The notes below the pieces were generated by a model. That model was not told the DNA's origin. It searched no databases and saw only the letters and a list, made by a program, of their open reading frames with translations. From RHKX01 sp963820055 (GTDB lineage: Bacteria > Actinomycetota > Thermoleophilia > Solirubrobacterales > 70-9), in NCBI GenBank assembly GCA_963820055.1, contig CAWFYJ010000005.1:62001-126000 (forward strand): a DNA stretch of 64,000 nucleotides, written 5' to 3'. Positions 35,316 through 43,225 of the stretch are shown piece after piece. The first letter of the stretch is position 1. The number at the start of each line of letters is the position of its first letter. The translations under genes were made by a program, and so were the position numbers.

Positions 35316-36108
35316 GAGCGGCATCGAGCGGATCGCGGCCGCCTTCGCGGCGGCGCGGAGCGAGGGACGGGCGGCGCTGATGCCGTACCTGATGGGCGGT
35401 TTCCCGGACATGGCCACCTCGGCGGCCGTCATCGACGCCTACGCCGACACCGGCGCCGACCTGATCGAGCTCGGCGTCCCCTACTCCGATCCGCTCGCCG
35501 ACGGGCCACAGATCCACGCCGCCGGCACGGCCGCGCTTGCAGCCGGCGCCCGCTTCGAGGGCGTCCTCGCCCTCTGCGAGCGCGTCGCCGCCCGGGTGCC
35601 GGTGTTGCCGATGGTCTACGCCAACGTCGTCCTCACCCTCGGCGCCGAGCGCTTTGCGGCCGCTCTCGGCGGCGCCGGGGCGGCCGGGGCGATCATCCCC
35701 GACCTGCCGCAAAGCGAGGACCCGGAGGTCGCGGCGGCGTTGCTCGAGCGCGGACTGGCGCCGGTCGGGTTCGTCTCGCCGACGACCTCGCCGGAGCGGC
35801 GACGCGAGATCGCCGCCGACGCCGTCGGCTTCACCTACGTCGTCTCCCTGACCGGCGTGACCGGCGAGCGCTCCGAGCTGCCGCCGGAACTGGGTGAGAT
35901 GGTCGCGGCGGTCCGTGAGGCATCCGACGCTCCCGCGGCCGTCGGCTTCGGCATCGGCACGCCCGAGCAGGCCGCCAAGGTCGGATCGATCGCCGACGGC
36001 GTGATCATCGGGACCCGGCTCGTCCGCGCCGTCGCCGACGCTCCCGACGAGGCGGCCGCCGTCGACGCGGTCTCGGCGTTCATGGCAGACACCCGGATGG
36101 CCCTGTAG
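35308..36108 (+). CDS. trpA: Tryptophan synthase alpha chain
   Basis: TrpA cleaves indole-3-glycerol phosphate and channels indole to TrpB. The 266-aa TIM barrel has the catalytic Glu in IELGVPYSDPLADGP, second catalytic Asp in IIPDLP, and FGIGTPEQA near the C-terminus. ATG 35308 overlaps trpB. Its TAG stop forms part of the TAGATT box of the next small gene. Confidence 0.96.
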
Positions 36109-36111
36109 ATT
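36106..36111 (+). promoter_or_regulatory. -10 hexamer TAGATT overlapping the trpA stop codon
   Basis: TAGATT begins with the trpA stop TAG (36106-36108) and ends 8 nt before ATG 36120. Confidence 0.45.
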
Positions 36112-36119
36112 TCGCGCCC

Positions 36120-36296
36120 ATGCAGTTGCTCGGATTCCTCGCCGCGGCCCTCTTCGCCTTCATGATCGGCTTCGCGCTTGATCTCGGCGGCGCCGTCTGC
36201 GCGATGATCTTCCTGCTGATCCTCTTCCTCGGCGCCCTGTTGCGCGCCTGGCATCCGCTCATCGAGTGGATGCGCGGCCCGGCCGCGAAGCTCTAG
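36120..36296 (+). CDS. Small membrane protein (58 aa)
   Basis: The ATG at 36120 opens a 58-codon frame with two hydrophobic segments (about residues 3-19 and 21-39) and a short basic tail. The start is supported by a TAGATT box at 8-nt spacing. I do not recognise it. It lies 11 nt after trpA and 5 nt before the convergent pfkA end, and fills the gap exactly. Confidence 0.6.
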   Translation: MQLLGFLAAALFAFMIGFALDLGGAVCAMIFLLILFLGALLRAWHPLIEWMRGPAAKL

Positions 36297-36301
36297 TCCG
36301 C

Positions 36302-37336
36302 TCAGGCGAAGAAGCGCTTGGCGATCTCGAGGAGCTCGAGGTCGACCGTCTTGACGCCCTGGACCTCATCGAGGGGGACCGAGCCGATCTCGTTCCCCTG
36401 CAGCGCCACCATCCGCCCGAAGTTGCCCTCGGCGGCGAGCTCGTAGGCCTTGGCGCCGTAGCGGGTCGCGAGCACGCGATCGTGAGCCGTCGGCGTGCCG
36501 CCGCGCTGGATGTGGCCGAGGACGACCGTCCGCGCCTCGTAGCCGGTCATGCTCTCCAGCTCCTTGGCGAGTGCCGCGCCGATGCCGCCGAGCCGCTCGT
36601 AGCCGTACTCGTCGGTCTCCTCGTTGATTCGGACCTTCCGGACCTCGCCGCTCTCGAACGCGAGCTTCGCACCCTCGGCGACGACGATTATCGAGAAGTC
36701 CTTGCCGCGGTCATGGCGGCTGGTGACGGCGCGCGCCAGCTCCTCGCAGGTCGTCTCGACCTCGGGGATGACGATCCCATCGGCGCCGCCAGCGAGTCCG
36801 CCGTAGAGGGCGATCCATCCGGCGTTCCGTCCCATCACCTCGACGACCATCACGCGGTCGTGCGACTGCGCGGTCGTGTGGAGCCGGTCGATCGCCTCCA
36901 TGACGACGTGGACGGCAGTGTCGAAGCCGAACGTGAAGTCGGTGCCGACGATGTCGTTGTCGATCGTCTTCGGGACACCGATCAGCGGCAGGCCCTCCTC
37001 GGCGTGGAGCATCCGCGTGATCTCCATCGTGTGCTCGCCGCCGATCGCGACCACGGCGTCGAGCTTGTCGCGCTCGAAGGCCTCGACGACACGATCGACG
37101 GCGCCCTCCGTCGAGGGCTCGAAGCTGGACGTGCGCAGGATCGTGCCGCCGAGCGGCAGGATCCCGGCGACCGTCCGCTGGTCGAGCTCCATGTAGGAGC
37201 TCTCGGCGAGGCCCTGGTAGCCGCGCATGATCCCGACGGCCTCGTCGCCGCCCGCGATCGCTGAGCGCGTCACGGCCCGGATCACCGCGTTGAGTCCCGG
37301 GCAGTCGCCGCCGGCAGTGAGCATTCCGATCCGCAT
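36302..37336 (-). CDS. pfkA: 6-phosphofructokinase with atypical donor-site residue
   Basis: PFK phosphorylates fructose 6-phosphate. The 344-aa protein has TAGGDCPGLNAVIR (about 7-20), GGEHT (100-103), the catalytic PKTIDND (122-128), DTAVHVVMEAIDR, MGRNAGWIAL and LGHIQRGG. In E. coli numbering residue 104, Gly in ATP enzymes and Asp in PPi enzymes, is His102 here; position 124 is Lys123, as in PPi enzymes and some actinobacterial ATP enzymes. The phosphoryl donor is therefore unclear. A TAGGGT box lies 6 nt before the ATG. Confidence 0.93.
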   Translation of the reverse strand: MRIGMLTAGGDCPGLNAVIRAVTRSAIAGGDEAVGIMRGYQGLAESSYMELDQRTVAGILPLGGTILRTSSFEPSTEGAVDRVVEAFERDKLDAVVAIGGEHTMEITRMLHAEEGLPLIGVPKTIDNDIVGTDFTFGFDTAVHVVMEAIDRLHTTAQSHDRVMVVEVMGRNAGWIALYGGLAGGADGIVIPEVETTCEELARAVTSRHDRGKDFSIIVVAEGAKLAFESGEVRKVRINEETDEYGYERLGGIGAALAKELESMTGYEARTVVLGHIQRGGTPTAHDRVLATRYGAKAYELAAEGNFGRMVALQGNEIGSVPLDEVQGVKTVDLELLEIAKRFFA

Positions 37337-37342
37337 CGGCCG

Positions 37343-37348
37343 ACCCTA
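37343..37348 (-). promoter_or_regulatory. -10 hexamer TAGGGT for pfkA (leaderless)
   Basis: On the minus strand TAGGGT lies 6 nt before the start at 37336. Confidence 0.5.
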
Positions 37349-37383
37349 TCGCCGGTCGCCGGGGACCGCATTGTCCGGATGTC

Positions 37384-37389
37384 GATAAT
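37384..37389 (+). promoter_or_regulatory. -10 hexamer GATAAT (leaderless)
   Basis: GATAAT ends 6 nt before ATG 37396, divergent to the pfkA promoter. Confidence 0.45.
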
Positions 37390-37395
37390 TGAGGA

Positions 37396-37773
37396 ATGGA
37401 GGCACGCCGCGACCACGCATTGCTCTACGACGCCGACTGCGGCTTCTGCCGGTTCTCGGCCAAGACCATGCTGCGTCTCGACGACGATCAGCGGCTGCGC
37501 GCCGTCGCGATCCAGAGCGAGGAGGGCGAGCGCCTGCTGACCGAGGTGCCCGTCGAGCTCCGGCTGCAGACGTTCCACCTCGTGACGCCGGGCGGAACGG
37601 TCCTTTCGGGACCGGACGCCGCGGCACCGCTCGCGCGGCTGCTGCGCGGCGGCCACGTGCCCTCGCGGGCCATGCGGCGCTTCCCGAGCCAGACTGCGGC
37701 CGCCTACCGCTTCATCTCCCGCTACCGCGGCGTGTGGGGCAGGGCCGGGCTGCGCGCCAAGTCGGTCGATTAG
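37396..37773 (+). CDS. DCC-family thiol-disulfide oxidoreductase-like protein (DUF393)
   Basis: The 125-aa protein has the DUF393 signature LLYDADCGFC (about 9-18, CxxC-like DxxCxxC) followed by a thioredoxin-like fold and a basic C-terminus (YRFISRYRGVWGRAGLR). Members are called thiol-disulfide oxidoreductases, though direct biochemical proof is thin. It is divergent from pfkA and 23 nt ahead of a lipoprotein gene. Confidence 0.85.
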   Translation: MEARRDHALLYDADCGFCRFSAKTMLRLDDDQRLRAVAIQSEEGERLLTEVPVELRLQTFHLVTPGGTVLSGPDAAAPLARLLRGGHVPSRAMRRFPSQTAAAYRFISRYRGVWGRAGLRAKSVD

Positions 37774-37784
37774 CGCCGGGCGGC

Positions 37785-37790
37785 GATAAT
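37785..37790 (+). promoter_or_regulatory. -10 hexamer GATAAT (leaderless)
   Basis: GATAAT ends 6 nt before ATG 37797. Confidence 0.45.
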
Positions 37791-37796
37791 CCGCCG

Positions 37797-38891
37797 ATGC
37801 CGGGGTTGAGGAGATCGGGGCTCGCGGTCGCTGCGGTGATCCTGCTGGCCGTCGTCGTGGCCGTGGGCTGCGGATCGGCCTCCGACGCAGACGCTGAGCT
37901 GACCGTCTATCTGAGCGCGCCGCGGACCGGCCCGACTGCCGCCGACGCCCATGACATCGCCGCCGGCGCCCGGACGGCGATCACCGACGCCGGCTCGGAG
38001 GCCGGCGGGACGCCCGTCCGGCTCGAGATCCTCGACGGGCCGGTCCGCGGCTCCGCGGCCGCAACGGCCGCCGCCAATGCCCGCACCGCGACCGAGGACT
38101 CGAGCGCGATCGCCTACATCGGCGAGGTCGACTCCGGATCGACCCGGACCTCGCTGCCGATCACCAACGAGGCGGGCCTCTTGCAGGTGTCGGCGTCGGC
38201 GTCGGCCGTCGACCTGACGAGGGCGGCGCCGGGCAGCGATCAGATCCCCGACGAGGTCCAGCCGAGCGGCTCGCGGACATTCGGGCGCGTGATCCCCTCC
38301 GACACCGCCCAGGGCGCGGCCGCCGGACTTTGGATGAAGGACTCCGGCGAGGAGAGCGTGGCGGTCATCGGTGCCGACGGGTCCTACGGCGAGTCGCTCG
38401 TCGACGGGCTCGAGTCGGTCATCGACGGGCCGGCGCTCGTCGCGGCGAGCGGGTCGCCGGGTGCGATCTTCGTCGCGTCCGATCGTCCCGATGCCGACAT
38501 CCTCGACACCGGGGGCCGGACTCCGATCTACGGAGCCGACGCGCAGATCACCGGGGGCCCGCCGCGGACCGGTCTCCCACCCGGGTCACGGCTGATCGCC
38601 GGCGCCATGGCACCCGGACAGCTGCCCGGCGAGCCCGTCGGACCGGGCCGCTTCACCGCTTACGGGTACGAGGCGATGGCGCTCGTCCTCGACTCGATCG
38701 ACCGGGCCGACGATCCGCTCGACCGCGGCTCCGTGATCGACTCGTTCTTCGCGACGACCGATCGCAACTCGCTCCTCGGCACCTACTCGATCGACCCGAC
38801 CGGGGACACGACCCTCGCGCGGGTCGGTGCCTACGAAGCTGGGAGCGGTGGCCGACTGCAGCCCGAGCCGGAGGCGCTGGCGGTTCCCTGA
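37797..38891 (+). CDS. Periplasmic binding-protein-like lipoprotein
   Basis: The 364-aa protein has a lipoprotein signal (hydrophobic about 8-24, lipidation Cys25 in AVGCGS), then a type I periplasmic-binding (branched-chain amino acid receptor, LivJ-like) fold: LTVYLSAPRTGPTAADAHDIAAGARTA (in parts), AYIGEVDSGSTRTSLPITNEAGLLQVSASA and AYGYEAMALVLDSI. No permease or ATPase genes are adjacent, so it is an orphan receptor here. The ligand is unknown. Confidence 0.8.
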   Translation: MPGLRRSGLAVAAVILLAVVVAVGCGSASDADAELTVYLSAPRTGPTAADAHDIAAGARTAITDAGSEAGGTPVRLEILDGPVRGSAAATAAANARTATEDSSAIAYIGEVDSGSTRTSLPITNEAGLLQVSASASAVDLTRAAPGSDQIPDEVQPSGSRTFGRVIPSDTAQGAAAGLWMKDSGEESVAVIGADGSYGESLVDGLESVIDGPALVAASGSPGAIFVASDRPDADILDTGGRTPIYGADAQITGGPPRTGLPPGSRLIAGAMAPGQLPGEPVGPGRFTAYGYEAMALVLDSIDRADDPLDRGSVIDSFFATTDRNSLLGTYSIDPTGDTTLARVGAYEAGSGGRLQPEPEALAVP

Positions 38892-38895
38892 GGCC

Positions 38896-39807
38896 TCAGG
38901 AGGAGAGGGCGTCGGCGAGAGCTGCGTCGATCTCCGGGAACCGGAAGACGTAGCCCTCTTCCTGCGCCCGCTTCGGAAGCGCGCGCTGGCCGCCGGTGGC
39001 GACCTCGCCGAGCTCGCTGCCGAGCCGCGCCTTGACCGCGAACTTCGGAACCGGCATCACCGCGGGGCGATGCAGCGCCCGGCCGAGCGCCTTCGAGAAC
39101 TCGCGGTTCGTGACCGGGTTGGGGGCGCAGGCGTTGTAGACACCCTTCGCCGTCGGCGTGTCGAGCGCCCAGAGCAGCAGCCCGACCTCGTCGTCGAGGC
39201 TGATCCACGGCATGTAGTTGCGACCGCCGGCAACCGGACCGCCGACGCCGAGCTTGAACGGCAGGAGCAGCTCGGCGAGCAGCCCCGCATCCTCGGTCAG
39301 CAGCAGCCCCGTGCGCATGATCGCGAGGCGTACGTCGCCCCCCTCGATCTCTGCGGCGGCGGCCTCCCAGGCGACGCAGACGCTCGCGTCGAAGCTCGAA
39401 CCCGCCGGGGTCGACTCGTCGACGACCTGATCGCCGCGGTCGCCGTAGTAGCCGACGGCGGACTGGCTGACGAGGACGCCGGGAGTCTCCGGGGCCGCGA
39501 GCATCGCCGCGACGAGGTTCTTCGTCGCGGTTTCGCGGCTCTCGAGGATCCGCCGCTTCGCCTCGTCGGTCCAGCGCTGGTTGATCGGCTCGCCGACGAG
39601 GTTGATTACGCCGCCGACTCCGTCGAAGGCCTCCGCTGGCGGGCGTTCGAGGGCGGGGTTCCAGGCGAGCCAGGTGACCCCGGGGTTCGACTGGCGCGAC
39701 TTCTCGGGACTGCGGGAGAGGCCGACGACCTCGTCGCCGCGGGCGGTGAGCGCATCGCAGACCGCTCGCCCGATCGTGCCGCTGGCTCCGGTGACTAGGA
39801 CCTTCAT
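38896..39807 (-). CDS. TIGR01777-family NAD-dependent epimerase-like protein
   Basis: The 303-aa extended SDR has the Rossmann GASGTIGRAV (7-16), INLVGEPINQRWTDEAKRRI and QSAVGYYGDRGDQ (active-site Tyr), the diagnostic features of the YfcH/SulA-like TIGR01777 group, and a C-terminal DUF1731 region (VPKFAVKARLGSELGEV). The reaction is not established. It lies between the lipoprotein (convergent, 4-nt gap) and malic enzyme in the same direction. Confidence 0.9.
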   Translation of the reverse strand: MKVLVTGASGTIGRAVCDALTARGDEVVGLSRSPEKSRQSNPGVTWLAWNPALERPPAEAFDGVGGVINLVGEPINQRWTDEAKRRILESRETATKNLVAAMLAAPETPGVLVSQSAVGYYGDRGDQVVDESTPAGSSFDASVCVAWEAAAAEIEGGDVRLAIMRTGLLLTEDAGLLAELLLPFKLGVGGPVAGGRNYMPWISLDDEVGLLLWALDTPTAKGVYNACAPNPVTNREFSKALGRALHRPAVMPVPKFAVKARLGSELGEVATGGQRALPKRAQEEGYVFRFPEIDAALADALSS

Positions 39808-39818
39808 GGCTTCGCTCC

Positions 39819-41273
39819 CTACCCGATCGTCGCGAACGTACCCGTTTCTTCGGTGACCCTCGCGATTCCGGCGTTCTTGGCCTCGGCGACGACGGCGGCG
39901 GCCACGGCCGGGGCGACGTCGCGATCGAAGACGCTGGGGATGATGTAGTCCTCGTTGAGGTCGTCATCGGTGACGACGGCGGCGATCCCCTTGGCAGCCG
40001 CCAGCTTCATCTCCTCGGTGATCGTCGGCGCGCCCGCATCGAGGGCGCCGCGGAAGATCCCCGGGAAGCAGAGGACGTTGTTGATCTGGTTCGGGTAGTC
40101 GGAGCGCCCCGTGGCCATGATCCGGACGTGCGGACCGGCCTCCTCGGGCATCACCTCGGGAGTCGGGTTGGCCATCGCGAAGACGATCGCGTCGCGGTTC
40201 ATCCGCGCGATCGAGTCGGCGTCGACGAGGCCCGGGCCGGAGAGCCCGATGAAGAGGTCGGCGCCCTCGAGGACGTCATTGGGGCCACCCTGCAGGCGCT
40301 CCGGGTTGGTCGACTCGGCGTACCACTTCTTGATCGCCGGCATCCCATCGGAGGCGTAGTCGTCGCGGGCGGTCGAGATCGCGCCGCGGCGGTCGCAGCC
40401 GATGATGTCGGTGACGCCAGCGTTCAGCATCATCTTCGTGCAGGCGACCCCGGCGGCGCCGAGGCCGAGCATCACGACCCGCAGCGACTCGATCGGCTTG
40501 CCGATGATCTTCAGCGAGTTGAAGAGGGCGGCCATGACGACGACGGCGGTGCCGTGCTGGTCGTCGTGGAAGACGGGGATGTCGAGCTCGTCGCGGAGCC
40601 GGTCCTCGATCTCGAAGCAGCGCGGGGCGGAGATGTCCTCGAGGTTGATGCCGCCGAACGTCGGCGCCATCAGCTTCACGGCCTCGACGATCTTGTCGGG
40701 GTCCTTCGTGTCGAGGGCGATCGGAAAGGCGTCGACGTCGGCGAACTCCTTGAAGAGCATCGCCTTGCCCTCCATCACGGGCATCGCCGCCTCGGGGCCG
40801 ATGTCGCCGAGTCCGAGCACGGCGCTGCCGTCGGTGACGACGGCGACGGTGTTCTTCTTGATCGTGAACTCGAAGGCCTTGGAGCGGTCGCCGGCGATCT
40901 CGGTACAGACCCGCGCTACGCCCGGCGTGTAGGCCATCGAGAGGTCGTCGCGGGTCTTCAGCGGGTACTTGTTGTGCTGTTCGATCTTGCCGCCGCGGTG
41001 CATGGCGAAGGTGCGGTCGGTGTAGTCGATGACGCGGGCGCCGCGGATCGCCCCGATCGAGCGGAGGATCTGCTCCCAGTGCTCGGGGCCGCGGGCGTCG
41101 ATCGTGAACTCGCGGACCCGCTTGCCCTCGGCGCCGGCTCCGGGTACGAGATCGACGCTCTGCAGGCCGCCTCCGGCCTCCGCGATCGCGGCCGTGATCC
41201 GGCCGAGGGGCTCGTTGCGCGCGTCGAGCTCGACGCGCACGGTGACTGAGAACTGGGCGCTGACTGAAGCCAT
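39819..41273 (-). CDS. NAD-dependent malic enzyme with N-terminal ACT domain
   Basis: Malic enzyme decarboxylates malate to pyruvate. The 484-aa protein has an N-terminal ACT-like regulatory domain (about 8-80) and the malic core: LSMAYTPGVARVCTEI, TDGSAVLGLGDIGPEAAMPVMEGKA, FHDDQHGTAVV and GLGAAGVACTKM (NAD site). The ACT domain suggests allosteric control by a small ligand. A TATGAT box lies 11 nt before the ATG on the minus strand. It is divergent from an SDR gene. Confidence 0.94.
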   Translation of the reverse strand: MASVSAQFSVTVRVELDARNEPLGRITAAIAEAGGGLQSVDLVPGAGAEGKRVREFTIDARGPEHWEQILRSIGAIRGARVIDYTDRTFAMHRGGKIEQHNKYPLKTRDDLSMAYTPGVARVCTEIAGDRSKAFEFTIKKNTVAVVTDGSAVLGLGDIGPEAAMPVMEGKAMLFKEFADVDAFPIALDTKDPDKIVEAVKLMAPTFGGINLEDISAPRCFEIEDRLRDELDIPVFHDDQHGTAVVVMAALFNSLKIIGKPIESLRVVMLGLGAAGVACTKMMLNAGVTDIIGCDRRGAISTARDDYASDGMPAIKKWYAESTNPERLQGGPNDVLEGADLFIGLSGPGLVDADSIARMNRDAIVFAMANPTPEVMPEEAGPHVRIMATGRSDYPNQINNVLCFPGIFRGALDAGAPTITEEMKLAAAKGIAAVVTDDDLNEDYIIPSVFDRDVAPAVAAAVVAEAKNAGIARVTEETGTFATIG

Positions 41274-41284
41274 GGTGCCGGTGG

Positions 41285-41290
41285 ATCATA
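41285..41290 (-). promoter_or_regulatory. -10 hexamer TATGAT for the malic enzyme gene
   Basis: On the minus strand TATGAT lies 11 nt before the start at 41273. Confidence 0.35.
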
Positions 41291-41333
41291 GGAGCAGGTG
41301 GTTTCCGGCACCGGGCCTGGGAGACTTCGCGGC

Positions 41334-42260
41334 ATGAATCCCCTGGTCCGGAGACTGGCGAGGTCCGCCGCAGGGCCGGCCGGAAGCCTTTTCCGCGCAG
41401 CCAGTAAGCCGATCGGCGGCGGCGGCGGCCTCCGGCGCTCCGCGCTCGCGCCCCTCGCGATGATCACCGGACGGGCCGACCCGAGCCTGGCGGGCAAGGT
41501 GGTGATGGTTACCGGCGCCTCGTCGGGCATCGGCGAGGCCGCGGCTCGGCAGCTGGCCGCCGAGGGAGCGACTGTGCTGCTCGTCGCCCGCAGCGCCGAC
41601 GCGCTCGACGTCCTCGCGGTGGAGATCAACTCAGGCGGTCCGGGCGCGGCCGAGGCCCATCCCTGCGACCTCAACGACCTCGACGCCATCGACGCGCTCT
41701 GCGATCGCGTCCTGGCCGCCCATTCGTCCGTCGACGTCCTCGTCAACAACGCCGGCCGGTCGATCCGCCGTTCACTCGATCACTCCGAGGAGCGGTTCCA
41801 CGACTTCGAGCGGACCATGCAGCTCAACTACTTCGGCGCCGTCCGACTGATCCTCCGGCTGCTGCCGGCGATGCGCGAGCAGGGCCGCGGACAGGTGATC
41901 AACGTCTCCTCGGCCGGGGTGCAGATGCGGACGCCGCGGTTCTCCGGCTACATCGCCTCGAAGGCGGCCCTCGAAGCCTTTTCCGATGCCATTCAGGCCG
42001 AGGCGCTTGACGACGGGATCCGCTTCACGACGATCTCGATGCCGCTCGTGCGGACGCCGATGATCTCGCCGACGGAACAGTACGACGCAATCCCAGCCCT
42101 GAGTCCGGAAGAGGCCGGCAGGCTCGTCGCCGAGGCTGTGATCGGCCGGCCGCGGCGGGTCGCGCCCCCGTTCGCCCACATCGTCTCGACCGTCGACGCG
42201 CTCAGCCCGGAGACGATGGACACGGTTCGCAACCGCCTGTATCGCCAGTTCCCCGAGTAG
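41334..42260 (+). CDS. Short-chain dehydrogenase/reductase with N-terminal extension
   Basis: The 308-aa classical SDR has VTGASSGIGEAAA (about 58-70), NNAG (about 138-141), the Ser of INVSSAG and YIASKAALEAF (Tyr-x3-Lys). About 50 residues precede the fold, including an Arg/Gly-rich part; this and the C-terminal half resemble the SDR domain of actinobacterial fatty acyl-CoA reductases. A lipid aldehyde or ketone substrate is possible (inference). ATG 41334 is the start nearest to that N-terminus. It ends 1 nt before the convergent metallopeptidase. Confidence 0.83.
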   Translation: MNPLVRRLARSAAGPAGSLFRAASKPIGGGGGLRRSALAPLAMITGRADPSLAGKVVMVTGASSGIGEAAARQLAAEGATVLLVARSADALDVLAVEINSGGPGAAEAHPCDLNDLDAIDALCDRVLAAHSSVDVLVNNAGRSIRRSLDHSEERFHDFERTMQLNYFGAVRLILRLLPAMREQGRGQVINVSSAGVQMRTPRFSGYIASKAALEAFSDAIQAEALDDGIRFTTISMPLVRTPMISPTEQYDAIPALSPEEAGRLVAEAVIGRPRRVAPPFAHIVSTVDALSPETMDTVRNRLYRQFPE

Positions 42261-42261
42261 G

Positions 42262-43182
42262 TCAGATGTCGGCGCTGAACGTGTCGCAGTCGGCGGGGTC
42301 GCCGGACTCGTAGCCGCGCTCGAACCAGGAGCGGCGTTGCTCGGAGGTGCCGTGGGTGAAGCTGTCGGGGTCGACCTGACCGGTCGCCTGCTTCTGGAGG
42401 CGATCGTCGCCGACCGCCTCAGCGGCGTCCAAGGCCTCGTCTAGGTCGCCCGGCTCGAGGTCGCCCCCGGCGAAGACCGTCGAGGCCCAGACGCCTGCGT
42501 AGCAGTCGGCCTGCAGCTCCTGACGGACCGAGAGCTCGTTGGCGTCGCGGGGGTCGGAGCGGCTGAGGCGATCGACCTCGGAGCTCGTGCCGGTCATCCG
42601 CTGGACGTGGTGGCCCATCTCGTGGGCGATCACATAGGCCCAGGCGAAGTCGCCGGAGGCGCCGAGCTGACGCTTCATGTCCTCGTAGAAGCTCAGGTCG
42701 AGGTAGACCCTCTCGTCGGCCGGGCAATAGAAGGGGCCGACCGCCGAGGTGGCGCCCCCGCAGCCGCCGGTCTGGACGGCGCCGGAGTAGAGGACGAGCT
42801 TCGCCGTGTCGTAGGGGTCGCCGCTGCGCCCGAACGTGCCCTCCCAGACGTCCTGGGTGTCGTCGAAGACGTAGGTGGAGAAGTCCTTGAGGTCGGCCTG
42901 CGGATCCTCGCCGGGGGGAAGCGGCTGGGGGTTGTCGGCACCCGGCGGGGCACCCGCGGTCCCGAACGCGCCCGGTAGGTCGAAGCCGCCCCCGCCGCTG
43001 CTGCCGCCGCCGCCGAGGACGTTGATCGCCACGATCACCAGGATCACGACCAGTCCGGCACCGCCGCCGAGGCCGCCGAGCCCGCCCGGAATCTGCATTC
43101 CTGAGCCGCCGGACGACGATCCCCTCGAGGCGCCGCGAATGTCGATGACGTCGCGGCTCTTCGTGCCCTTCTTCCACTTCAT
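42262..43182 (-). CDS. YpfJ-type neutral zinc metallopeptidase
   Basis: The 306-aa protein starts MKWKKGTKSRDVIDIRG, the family N-terminus, has one membrane anchor (about 42-57), a Gly-rich linker and the zinc protease domain with HEMGH (187-191), third ligand region ELQADCYAGVW and a Cys pair. It matches the putative neutral zinc metallopeptidase family. Its substrate is unknown. The upstream in-frame extension to 43212 is rejected because the conserved start is at 43182. It is divergent from polA (43-nt gap). Confidence 0.92.
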   Translation of the reverse strand: MKWKKGTKSRDVIDIRGASRGSSSGGSGMQIPGGLGGLGGGAGLVVILVIVAINVLGGGGSSGGGGFDLPGAFGTAGAPPGADNPQPLPPGEDPQADLKDFSTYVFDDTQDVWEGTFGRSGDPYDTAKLVLYSGAVQTGGCGGATSAVGPFYCPADERVYLDLSFYEDMKRQLGASGDFAWAYVIAHEMGHHVQRMTGTSSEVDRLSRSDPRDANELSVRQELQADCYAGVWASTVFAGGDLEPGDLDEALDAAEAVGDDRLQKQATGQVDPDSFTHGTSEQRRSWFERGYESGDPADCDTFSADI

Positions 43183-43213
43183 GGCCCGCTGATCGAAGCA
43201 GATCGACCGCACC

Positions 43214-43219
43214 TATGAT
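43214..43219 (+). promoter_or_regulatory. -10 hexamer TATGAT for polA (leaderless)
   Basis: TATGAT ends 6 nt before ATG 43226. Confidence 0.5.
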
Positions 43220-43225
43220 CAAACG

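Noticed and set aside
36266..37264. Plus-strand frame over pfkA
   Set aside because: Antisense shadow of pfkA, with no motif and no start signal.
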